Shown: piece after piece, positions 20,183 through 28,714 of the stretch | Numbering within the stretch: position 1 is the first letter of the stretch | How the letters are laid out: each line of letters begins with the position of its first letter | Assembly (NCBI GenBank): GCA_028682895.1 | Contig: JAJRAK010000039.1 | Coordinates: 1-64,000 of the forward strand | Direction of reading: 5' to 3' | Origin: Methanomassiliicoccales archaeon | Lineage (GTDB): Archaea > Thermoplasmatota > Thermoplasmata > Methanomassiliicoccales > UBA472 | DNA length: 64,000 nucleotides | The notes under the pieces: model-generated | What the model was told of the DNA's origin: nothing | What the model saw: only the letters and a program-made list of their open reading frames with translations | Database searches by the model: none | Program-made: the position numbers and the translations under genes

Positions 20183-21239
20183 CCCTTATGATAAGGTCCG
20201 CGAGTATCAAGGCCGCCCCCGCCTCCACCGCTGGCACCGCCCGCGGCGCGATGCATGGGTCGTGCCTTCCCTCTATCTTCAGTTCTGTCTGCTGGCCGCT
20301 CTCAAGGTCCAGTGAGCGCTGCCCCTTGGCGATGGATGCGGTCGGCTTTATCGCCACGCGGAACACGACGGGCATGCCGTTGGTGATCCCGCCCAATATT
20401 CCGCCGGCGTCGTTCTTGGCCGTGCGCACCTTGCCGTCCACTAGCACGAACGGGTCGTTGTGCTGCGAACCGCGCATCGAGGCCGCCCGGAACCCTGAAC
20501 CGAACTCCACGCCCTTGACGCCCGGGACGGAGAACATCATTTTAGCCAATTCCCCTTCCACGGTATCGAAGAACGGTTCGCCCAGTCCCATGGGCAGCCC
20601 GTCAACGATGCACTCCACGACACCGCCGACGCTGTCCCCGTCCTTGGAAGCGTCCAGTATCTCCTGGCGCATCCTATCTGCAAGTTCCGGTGTCGCCGCC
20701 CGCACCTCGTTGGAACGGGAGAGCACCGCCTCGGAGGCGCTGCGTTCCTCCTCGTCCACGACCTTCCCTATCTGACGAGTATATGCGGAAACGCGCACGC
20801 CCCTTTCCTCCAGCAGCATCTTGGCTATCGCGCCCGCGGCCACCAGCGCCACCGTCATCCGCCCGGAGAACTGCCCTCCCCCGCGCAGGTCGGTGCACTC
20901 CGAATATTTGCTTCGGGCCGTGAGGTCCGCATGCCCCGGCCGGGGTACGTTCTTGAACCTCTCGTACTTGGACGAGTCAGTGTCCCGGTTCACCACCATC
21001 AGTGTGATCGGTGCCCCGGTGCTCCTTCCCTCCATTACGCCGGAGACGACCTCCACCTTGTCCACCTCGGCCCGTGGCGTCCCGATGCCCGGCGACGGCC
21101 TTCTCAGGTCGACCTCGTTCTGGACGCGCCCGATGTCTATCGCCATGCCCGGCGGCACACCGTCAAGGACGGCGCCCACGCAGGGCCCGTGGCTCGCTCC
21201 GAACAAGGTGAGCCGAAGCTCGCTGCCGATGGTGTTCAA
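20166..21239 (-). CDS. aroC: chorismate synthase
   Basis: MNTIGSELRLTLFGASHGPCVGAVLDGVPPGMAID...RPGHADLTARSKY. Confidence 0.97.
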   Translation of the reverse strand: MNTIGSELRLTLFGASHGPCVGAVLDGVPPGMAIDIGRVQNEVDLRRPSPGIGTPRAEVDKVEVVSGVMEGRSTGAPITLMVVNRDTDSSKYERFKNVPRPGHADLTARSKYSECTDLRGGGQFSGRMTVALVAAGAIAKMLLEERGVRVSAYTRQIGKVVDEEERSASEAVLSRSNEVRAATPELADRMRQEILDASKDGDSVGGVVECIVDGLPMGLGEPFFDTVEGELAKMMFSVPGVKGVEFGSGFRAASMRGSQHNDPFVLVDGKVRTAKNDAGGILGGITNGMPVVFRVAIKPTASIAKGQRSLDLESGQQTELKIEGRHDPCIAPRAVPAVEAGAALILADLIIRGGVID

Positions 21240-22501
21240 GGTATCATCTCCATCTTAACGCCCAACGATATCATGTCGCTCACGAAATCAGGGTATGAGA
21301 TGCGATAGCAGTCGCCATCGCTTATCATCGTATCGCCCTCGGCCACCATGGCGGCCACCGCGGCCGCCATCAGGATGCGGTGGTCCTTGAACGAGTTCAC
21401 GGCCGCCCCCCTGAGCTTGGCCCTGCCCTTGATGACGCATCCGTCCGCCGTCTCCTCTATATCCGCTCCCATGTCCTTGAGGAAGTCCGTGGTGGCGGCG
21501 ATGCGGTCGCTTTCCTTCAGGCGCACGTGCCCCGCGTTGAATATGCGGCTCTCGCCCTTGGCCTGGGTGCATAGGACGGCCACCATGGGGAACAGGTCCG
21601 GGGCATCTCCCAGGTCTATCTCACGGCCGGAAAGGTCGTTGGCCGAGCACTTCAGTCCATTGCCGTTCCATTCCACCTTCGCCCCCAGGTCCTTGAGCAC
21701 TTCCAGGAAGTAACGGTCCCCCTGCCGGTCGTTCGGGTCCAGGTTCTCCACGGACACCTCGCCGGTCAGCGCTCCTGCGGCCAGCGGGAACGCCGCCGAC
21801 GAGAAGTCGCCCGGCACCGTATAATCGATCGGACGGTAGACCTGCCCCCCGGGAACGGCGAAACCGTCCGAACGGGTTGCGCATCTGGCGCCGAAGCGGG
21901 ACATCATTTCCATGGTGATGTCCACGTACGGTCTGGACTTGAGCGGCGTGGTCAGGTGGATGACGGTGTCGACATCTTTTACGGCCGATGAGATGAGCAA
22001 TGATGATATGAACTGCGAGCTGACGTCGCCGCGTATGCTCGTCTCCGGTCCACGGTTAGGTCCGGCCACTATCAGCGGCGCCAGTCCGTTGCCGCGGCTC
22101 GATTCGCACCTGACACCCATCGCCTTCAGCGCGTCTATCAAAGGTTGCATCGGCCGCCTTCGTATGCTCTCGTCCCCGGTCAGAACGGTCGTTCCGTCTA
22201 TGAGGGAAGCGACCCCGGCCATCAGCCTGATGGTCGTGCCAGAGTTCTTGGTGTCGATGATGTCGTCAGGGCAGCGCAGTCTCCCGCCGCTGATGGTGAT
22301 GTCCCCCTGGTCCGTCACCTCGCCCCCGAACGCCCTAACAGCGTCCAAGGTGGCCAGCGTGTCCGCTCCTTTCAGCGGGCGGCGCAGGACGCTCTCGCCC
22401 TCGGCCAACAGCGCCAGGGTCATGGCCCGGTGGGTGTAGCTCTTGGACGGCGAGGAGATGACGCTCCCCTCCGCATTGGACCTAGAAACCTTGAGCCTCA
22501 T
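21236..22501 (-). CDS. aroA: 3-phosphoshikimate 1-carboxyvinyltransferase (EPSP synthase)
   Basis: SPSKSYTHRAMTLALLAEGES...KNSGTTIRLMAGVASL...DHRILMAAAVAAM. Confidence 0.97.
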   Translation of the reverse strand: MRLKVSRSNAEGSVISSPSKSYTHRAMTLALLAEGESVLRRPLKGADTLATLDAVRAFGGEVTDQGDITISGGRLRCPDDIIDTKNSGTTIRLMAGVASLIDGTTVLTGDESIRRRPMQPLIDALKAMGVRCESSRGNGLAPLIVAGPNRGPETSIRGDVSSQFISSLLISSAVKDVDTVIHLTTPLKSRPYVDITMEMMSRFGARCATRSDGFAVPGGQVYRPIDYTVPGDFSSAAFPLAAGALTGEVSVENLDPNDRQGDRYFLEVLKDLGAKVEWNGNGLKCSANDLSGREIDLGDAPDLFPMVAVLCTQAKGESRIFNAGHVRLKESDRIAATTDFLKDMGADIEETADGCVIKGRAKLRGAAVNSFKDHRILMAAAVAAMVAEGDTMISDGDCYRISYPDFVSDMISLGVKMEMIP

Positions 22502-23334
22502 TCCGTTCCTCCTTGGAATATCTCGACCGTTATGGAGCCGGGGCCCATGGCCGCGGCCACCTCCTTTTCGTTACCTTTGACCAAGGCGGCCACCGCCGGT
22601 CCGGTGCCGGAGATGCCGGCCCCAAGCGCCCCTGCCATCATCGCCTTTATCGGCAGTTCCTGGTCCAGTCCCAGGGCGGCCCCGTAGCAGAGGCTGTTCA
22701 GGCACATCGCGTCCGCATAACGTCCTTCCCATGCCATCTGGAACGCCGTTTCCACCACAGGTCGGTACAGGGCTATGCGATCCCGGGGCAGTCCCGCCTT
22801 GCGGATCATCCTTTCCGGCACGTTGATGACAGCGTGCGGGCACACGGTCCACACCTCTCTTTTCAAAAGCACTCGGGCCAGGTTGTCCGTGAACACCACG
22901 CCTCCCAGGAGGGAGGCCGCGGCATCGTCCATGGCGCCGGTGACGGAGACGCCCGCCCTCATCGATATCTCAGCATTAAGGCGGAGGATATCAACAGCCC
23001 CCATCTTCTGATCGAGCGCGTCCAGTGTGGCCAGCATCACGGCGTTGGCCGCGGCGCTGCTGCTCTTCAGACCGCGGGAGACAGGTATCTGTGAACGGAC
23101 GCGCAGCACCGCCTTTCTCTTCAAGGAGAATCGCTCTAGCACCGATGAGACGCACATCTCCACCAGTTCCGTCGGCTCTCCTTCGAGGCCGTCCAGATGC
23201 ACCTCGGTCCCGTGACCGGAGGAAAGCTCCACCTCCGCCCAGGTGCTCAGGTCCACTCCCACGGCGCAGCCTTTGCCGGCGGCGATGGCGTTGATGATGG
23301 TCAGCGCCCCCCGTGCCTGTCCCCGGCCTATCAA
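22498..23334 (-). CDS. shikimate kinase, archaeal GHMP type
   Basis: PVSRGLKSSSAAANAVMLATLDAL (GHMP motif) between aroA and aroDE. Confidence 0.92.
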   Translation of the reverse strand: MIGRGQARGALTIINAIAAGKGCAVGVDLSTWAEVELSSGHGTEVHLDGLEGEPTELVEMCVSSVLERFSLKRKAVLRVRSQIPVSRGLKSSSAAANAVMLATLDALDQKMGAVDILRLNAEISMRAGVSVTGAMDDAAASLLGGVVFTDNLARVLLKREVWTVCPHAVINVPERMIRKAGLPRDRIALYRPVVETAFQMAWEGRYADAMCLNSLCYGAALGLDQELPIKAMMAGALGAGISGTGPAVAALVKGNEKEVAAAMGPGSITVEIFQGGTE

Positions 23335-24791
23335 GGCAGCGCCTCCCGGAAGGCCCTTTCCATCACATCATACTCAGCGGCCTTTCCGGTCCAAAGCTCG
23401 AAGGAGGCCAGGGCCTGATATATCAGCATGTCCTTGCCGTTGATGGCCAACGCTCCTTTTTGGGAGGCTTCCGCCAATATCGGCGTGACAGTGGGATTGT
23501 AAACGGTGTCCATCACGAACTGCCCCTGCCGCAGCACATGCGGGGCCACCGGGGATTCCTGCGGGTACCCTTTCATGCCCAACGGCGTACAGTTCACGAT
23601 GATCTCGTACTGCTTCTCCTCCAATACGCGCTTTCCCACCGCCGTGACGTTTGTGAATGCCTTGGCCAGGGATTCCGCCTTGCCCATCGTGCGGTTGGTG
23701 ATGTCTATCTCCGCACCCTTTGTGGATAGGTACGAAAGGACGGAACGGGAGGCCCCGCCGGCGCCCAGCACCAGAGCGTTCTTGCCTTTCACATCGACAT
23801 TGTTCTTTTCGAACGTTCTCTCTACACCGATCACATCGGTGTTCTTCCCGACCAGCGTCCCGTCCTCGTTGATGACGGTATTGATGGCGCCTATCCTTTC
23901 CGCGGCGGGATCGATCCTGTCCAGCAAAGGAACGATCTCCTCCTTGTGCGGAATGGTCACGTTGAAACCCCTGATCCCCAGGGTATATACTATGTCCAGT
24001 AGGTCCTCAAGCTCGTCCTTCATCGTCACCCATTTGAGGTATATACCGCGTACGGCCGTCGCCTTGTAGGCGGCGTTGTGCATCTGTGGTGACACGGTAT
24101 GGTCCAGGGGATATCCGACGATGCCCGTGACCACCGGCTCCTTGCCCAGCCACTTCATCGTCTCCAGATCTAACTGTCCCGGGGCGGTCTCACGACCGGC
24201 CACAGGGGCGGCATAGGCCAGGTAGTTGCCCAGGCGATGCGCCAGGACCCTCGTCACCATTCCCAGCTCCCCCATGCCGATGACCGTGTATCTCTCCCGG
24301 GTCAGGTTGAACCAGGTGGTCGCCTCCACCAGCTGGTTCAGGTCCCTCATCGTGCGCACGTTGTAGGCGACTTTGGCCATGTCCGATCGTGCCGAACACT
24401 CCACCAGCGATTCAATGATGCGGGCGATCGGCGGGGTCTTCTTGGTATCGTGATATGAGATGATGATCTTCGACGGTTTTAGCAGGTGCGTGCGGGCGAT
24501 GAGCGGGTGCCCCAGCTCAAGATCGATGTCGAACCCGGCCTCGGCCGCCCTCCAGAGAAACTCCCATTTCTTCTCCATCGGACCATCCCACGCGCCACCT
24601 TGGTCCTTCTCCCTTAAAGTGGCGATGCGCCTGATCTCCAGTGATCCGAACGGCGAAAGGTCGTCCGGCAGCGAGGTCATGGCATCGAAACGGAACTCCA
24701 GGCACTCGGCCCCTTTAGCTAGAGCTTCCTGCGCCACCGCCAATGCCGAGGTCACGTCGACCTCTGAGATAGCCACGCAAGTTCTCGTCAT
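23331..24791 (-). CDS. aroDE: bifunctional type I 3-dehydroquinate dehydratase / shikimate dehydrogenase
   Basis: N-half IISYHDTKKTPP...DMAKVAYN (type I DHQase); C-half GIVGYPLDHTVSPQMHNAAYKA...GFNVTIPHKEEIVPLLD (AroE). Confidence 0.93.
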   Translation of the reverse strand: MTRTCVAISEVDVTSALAVAQEALAKGAECLEFRFDAMTSLPDDLSPFGSLEIRRIATLREKDQGGAWDGPMEKKWEFLWRAAEAGFDIDLELGHPLIARTHLLKPSKIIISYHDTKKTPPIARIIESLVECSARSDMAKVAYNVRTMRDLNQLVEATTWFNLTRERYTVIGMGELGMVTRVLAHRLGNYLAYAAPVAGRETAPGQLDLETMKWLGKEPVVTGIVGYPLDHTVSPQMHNAAYKATAVRGIYLKWVTMKDELEDLLDIVYTLGIRGFNVTIPHKEEIVPLLDRIDPAAERIGAINTVINEDGTLVGKNTDVIGVERTFEKNNVDVKGKNALVLGAGGASRSVLSYLSTKGAEIDITNRTMGKAESLAKAFTNVTAVGKRVLEEKQYEIIVNCTPLGMKGYPQESPVAPHVLRQGQFVMDTVYNPTVTPILAEASQKGALAINGKDMLIYQALASFELWTGKAAEYDVMERAFREALP

Positions 24792-25825
24792 CTCTCTAAT
24801 ACGCTCTCCTTCACCGCGTGACCGAAGTGCCTTCCACCTTTCTCAAGACGCACCAGCACATTGTCTCCCGGCTTGATCTCCGACACGGACAATGAACCGT
24901 CCTTGGTGCACAATCGGATCGTCTCGGCGTTCTGCAATATGGTCGTGAACATGGCCCCGTCCACCTCCGCTTCCAGCAGGAGCAGCGGCCGCACCTCGAC
25001 CTTGGCCCTCCCGACGACGACCGGTCTAGTTCTTCCGTCCCGGTCGACGGCCATGAGCTCCACGCCGCCCTTGACCTCGGACAGATATTTCGTGCGTCCA
25101 TCGGAGCCAAGCACATAGGCGTGCACCGCCCCTGCGTTGACCCTGAACGGCCGCGATGATACATAATGTGAGTCCATGGCCTCGCTCTGCACCAGGAACA
25201 GGCAGGCTGACTGCGAGCCGACCAGCATTCCTTCGCCGATGCTCAGCATGGAGCAGGTGTCGACGCAGACGCGGTCGCCGACGTTGACCGGACGGACGCC
25301 CTTCACCGTGGCCTCGACCAGTTCGACATTGGAACTGTCAGAGCGCGCCAGCGCCGAGAAATGAGCCAGCGACGTCGGGTCCTTCACCGTGATGGCCAGG
25401 CCGTCCACACCGGTCTCCAGGGTGGCCGCGAACAGCTTCGCCTCATCCACGGTGGAACAGGAAGCTATGACCTTGGTGGTACTGCCCTGGAACTCGGCGA
25501 TGAGGTTCTCCAACGGGATCACCTTCCAGTCGTGCGATTCCACCAGTACGTAATCGTGCTTGCCCTTGAAGCGCGACGCTTTCTCCGCATCCTTATGGTC
25601 ACGTATAGTGAGCACTACGCCCACCTGCTTCCCCTCGGCGAACAGCTCGTCACCCTTGCGTATGATGGGATAGTACCGGGCCACCTTCTCCAGGGAAGCG
25701 TCCTCATCTCTGAGGACTATGCTGGTGTATCCCGCCTCCAGGGCGGACGTTACCATTCGCTTCCTCTCCGAGGCGGAGGGAAGGTGGTCCGCCCTTACCC
25801 ATATGATCTTGCCCTTCCCGGACAT
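24788..25825 (-). CDS. 3-dehydroquinate synthase II (archaeal AroB')
   Basis: KIIWVRADHLPSASERKRMVTSALEAGYTSIVLRDED...SSRPFRVNAGAVHAYVLGSDGRTKYLSEVKGG. Confidence 0.93.
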   Translation of the reverse strand: MSGKGKIIWVRADHLPSASERKRMVTSALEAGYTSIVLRDEDASLEKVARYYPIIRKGDELFAEGKQVGVVLTIRDHKDAEKASRFKGKHDYVLVESHDWKVIPLENLIAEFQGSTTKVIASCSTVDEAKLFAATLETGVDGLAITVKDPTSLAHFSALARSDSSNVELVEATVKGVRPVNVGDRVCVDTCSMLSIGEGMLVGSQSACLFLVQSEAMDSHYVSSRPFRVNAGAVHAYVLGSDGRTKYLSEVKGGVELMAVDRDGRTRPVVVGRAKVEVRPLLLLEAEVDGAMFTTILQNAETIRLCTKDGSLSVSEIKPGDNVLVRLEKGGRHFGHAVKESVLER

Positions 25826-25829
25826 TGTA

Positions 25830-26630
25830 TCACTTCAGGAGCTGCATGGCCTCTTCGACCTCCATGTCCTCCAGCACGATGCCGCTGACCGCCTTGGTTA
25901 TGCCGATCACGTTCTTGTGCTGGAAGATGTTCCGTCCGATGGAAACGCCTTTTCCCCCGGCGTCGATGGAGTCCCTTACCATCTGCAGCAATTTCTCGTC
26001 CGAGTCCATCTTCGGTCCGCCGGCGATGACCACGGGCGCCTGGGCGCCCCTGACCACTTCGCGGAAGGTGTCGATGTCCCCGGTGTAGCTCGTCTTGATG
26101 ATGTCCGCTCCCAGTTCCGTCCCTACGCGGGCGCAGACCTTGAGGGCATCGGGGTCGTAGGCATCCTTCATGTCCTTACCACGAGGGTAGATCATCACTA
26201 GAAGTGGCATGCCCCACTCGTTGCAGCGGCGGGAGATGTCCCCGAAATCGGCCAGCATCTCGTTCTCGAAGTCGTTGCCGATGTTGACATGAATGGAGAC
26301 TGCGTCCGCACCTATCTTGAGCGCCTCCTCCACGGTGGTCACCAGCGTCTTCTGCTCGGCACGCCGGCTGAACTTAGTGCTGGCTGAAAGATGGACGATC
26401 AAACCGATGTCGCGGCCGAACGACCGGTGGCTGTACGGGATTATGCCCTTGTGTAAAACTACAGCTGTGGCACCGCCCTGCGCCACCTTGTCTATGGTCG
26501 ACCGCATATCAACTAATCCGTCGATGGGCCCCATGGTTATGCCGTGGTCCATCGGGACGATTACCGCCCTTCCGGTGCCGCGGTCCATGATGCGCTCCAT
26601 CCTAACGCTCTTACCTAGCACTTTTTCCAC
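25830..26630 (-). CDS. 2-amino-3,7-dideoxy-D-threo-hept-6-ulosonate (ADTH) synthase, AroA' family
   Basis: GKSVRMERIMDRGTGRAVIVPMDHGITMGPIDGL...VSIHVNIGND...ADIIKTSYTGD. Confidence 0.93.
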   Translation of the reverse strand: MEKVLGKSVRMERIMDRGTGRAVIVPMDHGITMGPIDGLVDMRSTIDKVAQGGATAVVLHKGIIPYSHRSFGRDIGLIVHLSASTKFSRRAEQKTLVTTVEEALKIGADAVSIHVNIGNDFENEMLADFGDISRRCNEWGMPLLVMIYPRGKDMKDAYDPDALKVCARVGTELGADIIKTSYTGDIDTFREVVRGAQAPVVIAGGPKMDSDEKLLQMVRDSIDAGGKGVSIGRNIFQHKNVIGITKAVSGIVLEDMEVEEAMQLLK

Positions 26631-26705
26631 CTTCCTGCCGTGTCAATTAATAGCACGCATATAAGGGTTGCGTCATCAACGGATATGTTTCGTCAGGGAT
26701 ATAAA

Positions 26706-27194
26706 TCACTGGTCGAAATCATTCCTTCTATATGCCCCAAGTAAAAAGGCGACAATGCACAATATGATGCTCAGGCAGGCGAGGTACGCTCCCAGCTGAA
26801 TATCAGTGGATTGGAAATACCATTCGTAATCCTGAGAGTCCATCAGCATCTTGATCTGGACCACCCAGAACGCCACTCCAAGCGCTTGCCCAAGGATACC
26901 GATGGGGTGACGCCAGTTGTATATGGTTCCGGTAACGAATAGTACGGCTGCGAGCACGAACAGCCACCTGGTCGAGCCTAACAGGTCCCACATCCACATA
27001 TCGTCCCGCCAAGGGGCCAGGAACGCAAGGACGCCCATTGAGATGGAGAGCGTGTGGACGTTCTTCGCGGAGAATGCACATCCCAGGACGTGGGAAAAGA
27101 CGCCACCGCGCTCCTTATCAGCATCCCGGTCTGGAAAGTCAGGCACAACGCCATGCATCCATCCTTCCTCTGTCTTGTCCATTCGCCTTCCCAA
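26706..27194 (-). CDS. small integral membrane protein of unknown function
   Basis: Several hydrophobic segments; no family recognised. Confidence 0.55.
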   Translation of the reverse strand: MGRRMDKTEEGWMHGVVPDFPDRDADKERGGVFSHVLGCAFSAKNVHTLSISMGVLAFLAPWRDDMWMWDLLGSTRWLFVLAAVLFVTGTIYNWRHPIGILGQALGVAFWVVQIKMLMDSQDYEWYFQSTDIQLGAYLACLSIILCIVAFLLGAYRRNDFDQ

Positions 27195-27321
27195 TATTGC
27201 AGGTCCTCCTTCGCTAATAAATTCTTTCTCGTTCTTCCAAAAAGGATATACATATCACATCAACAATGAACGATTTTGAGCAACAAGGGTTTTATTAGTC
27301 ATCCCGGCAGTGGGGTAACCG

Positions 27322-27822
27322 ATGTGGAAATCCCTCTCCAAGCATTTCGGCAAGTACCCGTCACAGGCCAAGGTGGCCAAGCTGCTTTTGGTGAACGGTC
27401 TTAAGGTCAAGGAGGGCCGCGTCTACTGCGGGGAGATAGAGGTCGCCGACATGGCAATAGGCCGCGCGGCAGGCGTCGACCGTCGCATTGTCCGCTCCGC
27501 CATCGATACCATCGAGGGCAGCACCGAGCTCAAGGGCGTGTATTCTCAGCTCGAGCCTTTCGCGCTCCTGACCAACGTGGCACCTGCCATGGGCTGGACG
27601 TCCCTGGAGATAATCCCCACCGACGCCAGGATTCCCGGAATAATCGCTGAGGTCACCGCGGTCATCGCACGCGAAGGCCTGTCCGTAAGGCAGGCGGTGG
27701 TCAGCGATCCGGACCTATCGCCGAACCCGCGCCTCTTCGTCATCACCGAAGGGGCGGTGCCGCCTGAGCTGATACCGGCCATCCGGTCGTGCAAAGGCGT
27801 AGGGTCCCTGGTCATCCACTGA
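27322..27822 (+). CDS. ACT-domain regulatory protein (COG2061-like)
   Basis: N-terminal HTH-like region, then ACT-like LEIIPTDARIPGIIAEVTAVIAREGLSVRQAVVSDPDLSPNPRLFVITEG. Confidence 0.8.
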   Translation: MWKSLSKHFGKYPSQAKVAKLLLVNGLKVKEGRVYCGEIEVADMAIGRAAGVDRRIVRSAIDTIEGSTELKGVYSQLEPFALLTNVAPAMGWTSLEIIPTDARIPGIIAEVTAVIAREGLSVRQAVVSDPDLSPNPRLFVITEGAVPPELIPAIRSCKGVGSLVIH

Positions 27823-27826
27823 TACT

Positions 27827-28714
27827 ATGGCCGCCGGGCATCGATATGCATATCCGTCGCTCATCGTTGCCATAATTGCTGTATCATTCGCCTCAATATT
27901 CGTCCGCTGGAGCGACGCCGATCCTTTGGCCATCGCTGGCTACCGCATGCTCTTCGCCTCCATCATCCTGGCGCCATTTGCTATCCGGGAGATGAGGTCC
28001 GCCGAGCGGATGGACCGCAGGACCATCTCCCTCGTCACCGTCACCGGCGCCGTGCTCGCCGTGCACTTCTTCACCTTCATCTCGTCCCTTCAATACACGT
28101 CCGTGGCCTCCAGCACCATCCTGGTCAACTGCCATCCTCTGATAGTCGGCGCGGCATCGGTCCTTCTGCTGAAGGAATCGTCGCGACGCGTCATGGTCGG
28201 CGTTCTCATCGGCTTCGCCGGCGTGGCGGCCATAGCTCTCTCCGCCGGCTCGTCCGGCCAGGCGCTCGGCGACTCTCTCGCTCTCATCGGGGGGTTGATG
28301 GCCGCGATATACCTGCTTTCCGGCAGGGTCCTCAGGCGCTCCCTCGGCATATTCACATACGCCTTCCTGGTGTATCTCTCCGCCACCGCCTTCCTGTTCT
28401 TGGCCATGATCATTGGTGGGGTACCCTTATGGCCATATTCCATCGACGAACTGCTGGTATTCTTGGCCTTGGCAGTGGTCTGCACTATATTCGGGCATAC
28501 GGTCTACAACTGGTCGCTGAAGTATCTTCCCGCACCGGTGGTGAGCACATCGCTGCTGGGAGAACCGATACTGGCATCACTTCTGGCCTTGCTGTTGCTA
28601 GGGGAGGTGCCGGGGTGGACCGTGATATTGGCCGCGCCGTTGGTGCTCATCGGCATACTGCTGACGGCAATTGACCGTTCGCAAGAAATGCCCCGTCCTG
28701 AGAAGGACGGTTAA
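27827..28714 (+). CDS. EamA/DMT family transporter
   Basis: About 10 hydrophobic segments; FASIFVRWSDADPLAIAGYRMLFASIIL and C-terminal EamA repeat (APVVSTSLLGEPILASLLALLLLGE). Confidence 0.88.
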   Translation: MAAGHRYAYPSLIVAIIAVSFASIFVRWSDADPLAIAGYRMLFASIILAPFAIREMRSAERMDRRTISLVTVTGAVLAVHFFTFISSLQYTSVASSTILVNCHPLIVGAASVLLLKESSRRVMVGVLIGFAGVAAIALSAGSSGQALGDSLALIGGLMAAIYLLSGRVLRRSLGIFTYAFLVYLSATAFLFLAMIIGGVPLWPYSIDELLVFLALAVVCTIFGHTVYNWSLKYLPAPVVSTSLLGEPILASLLALLLLGEVPGWTVILAAPLVLIGILLTAIDRSQEMPRPEKDG

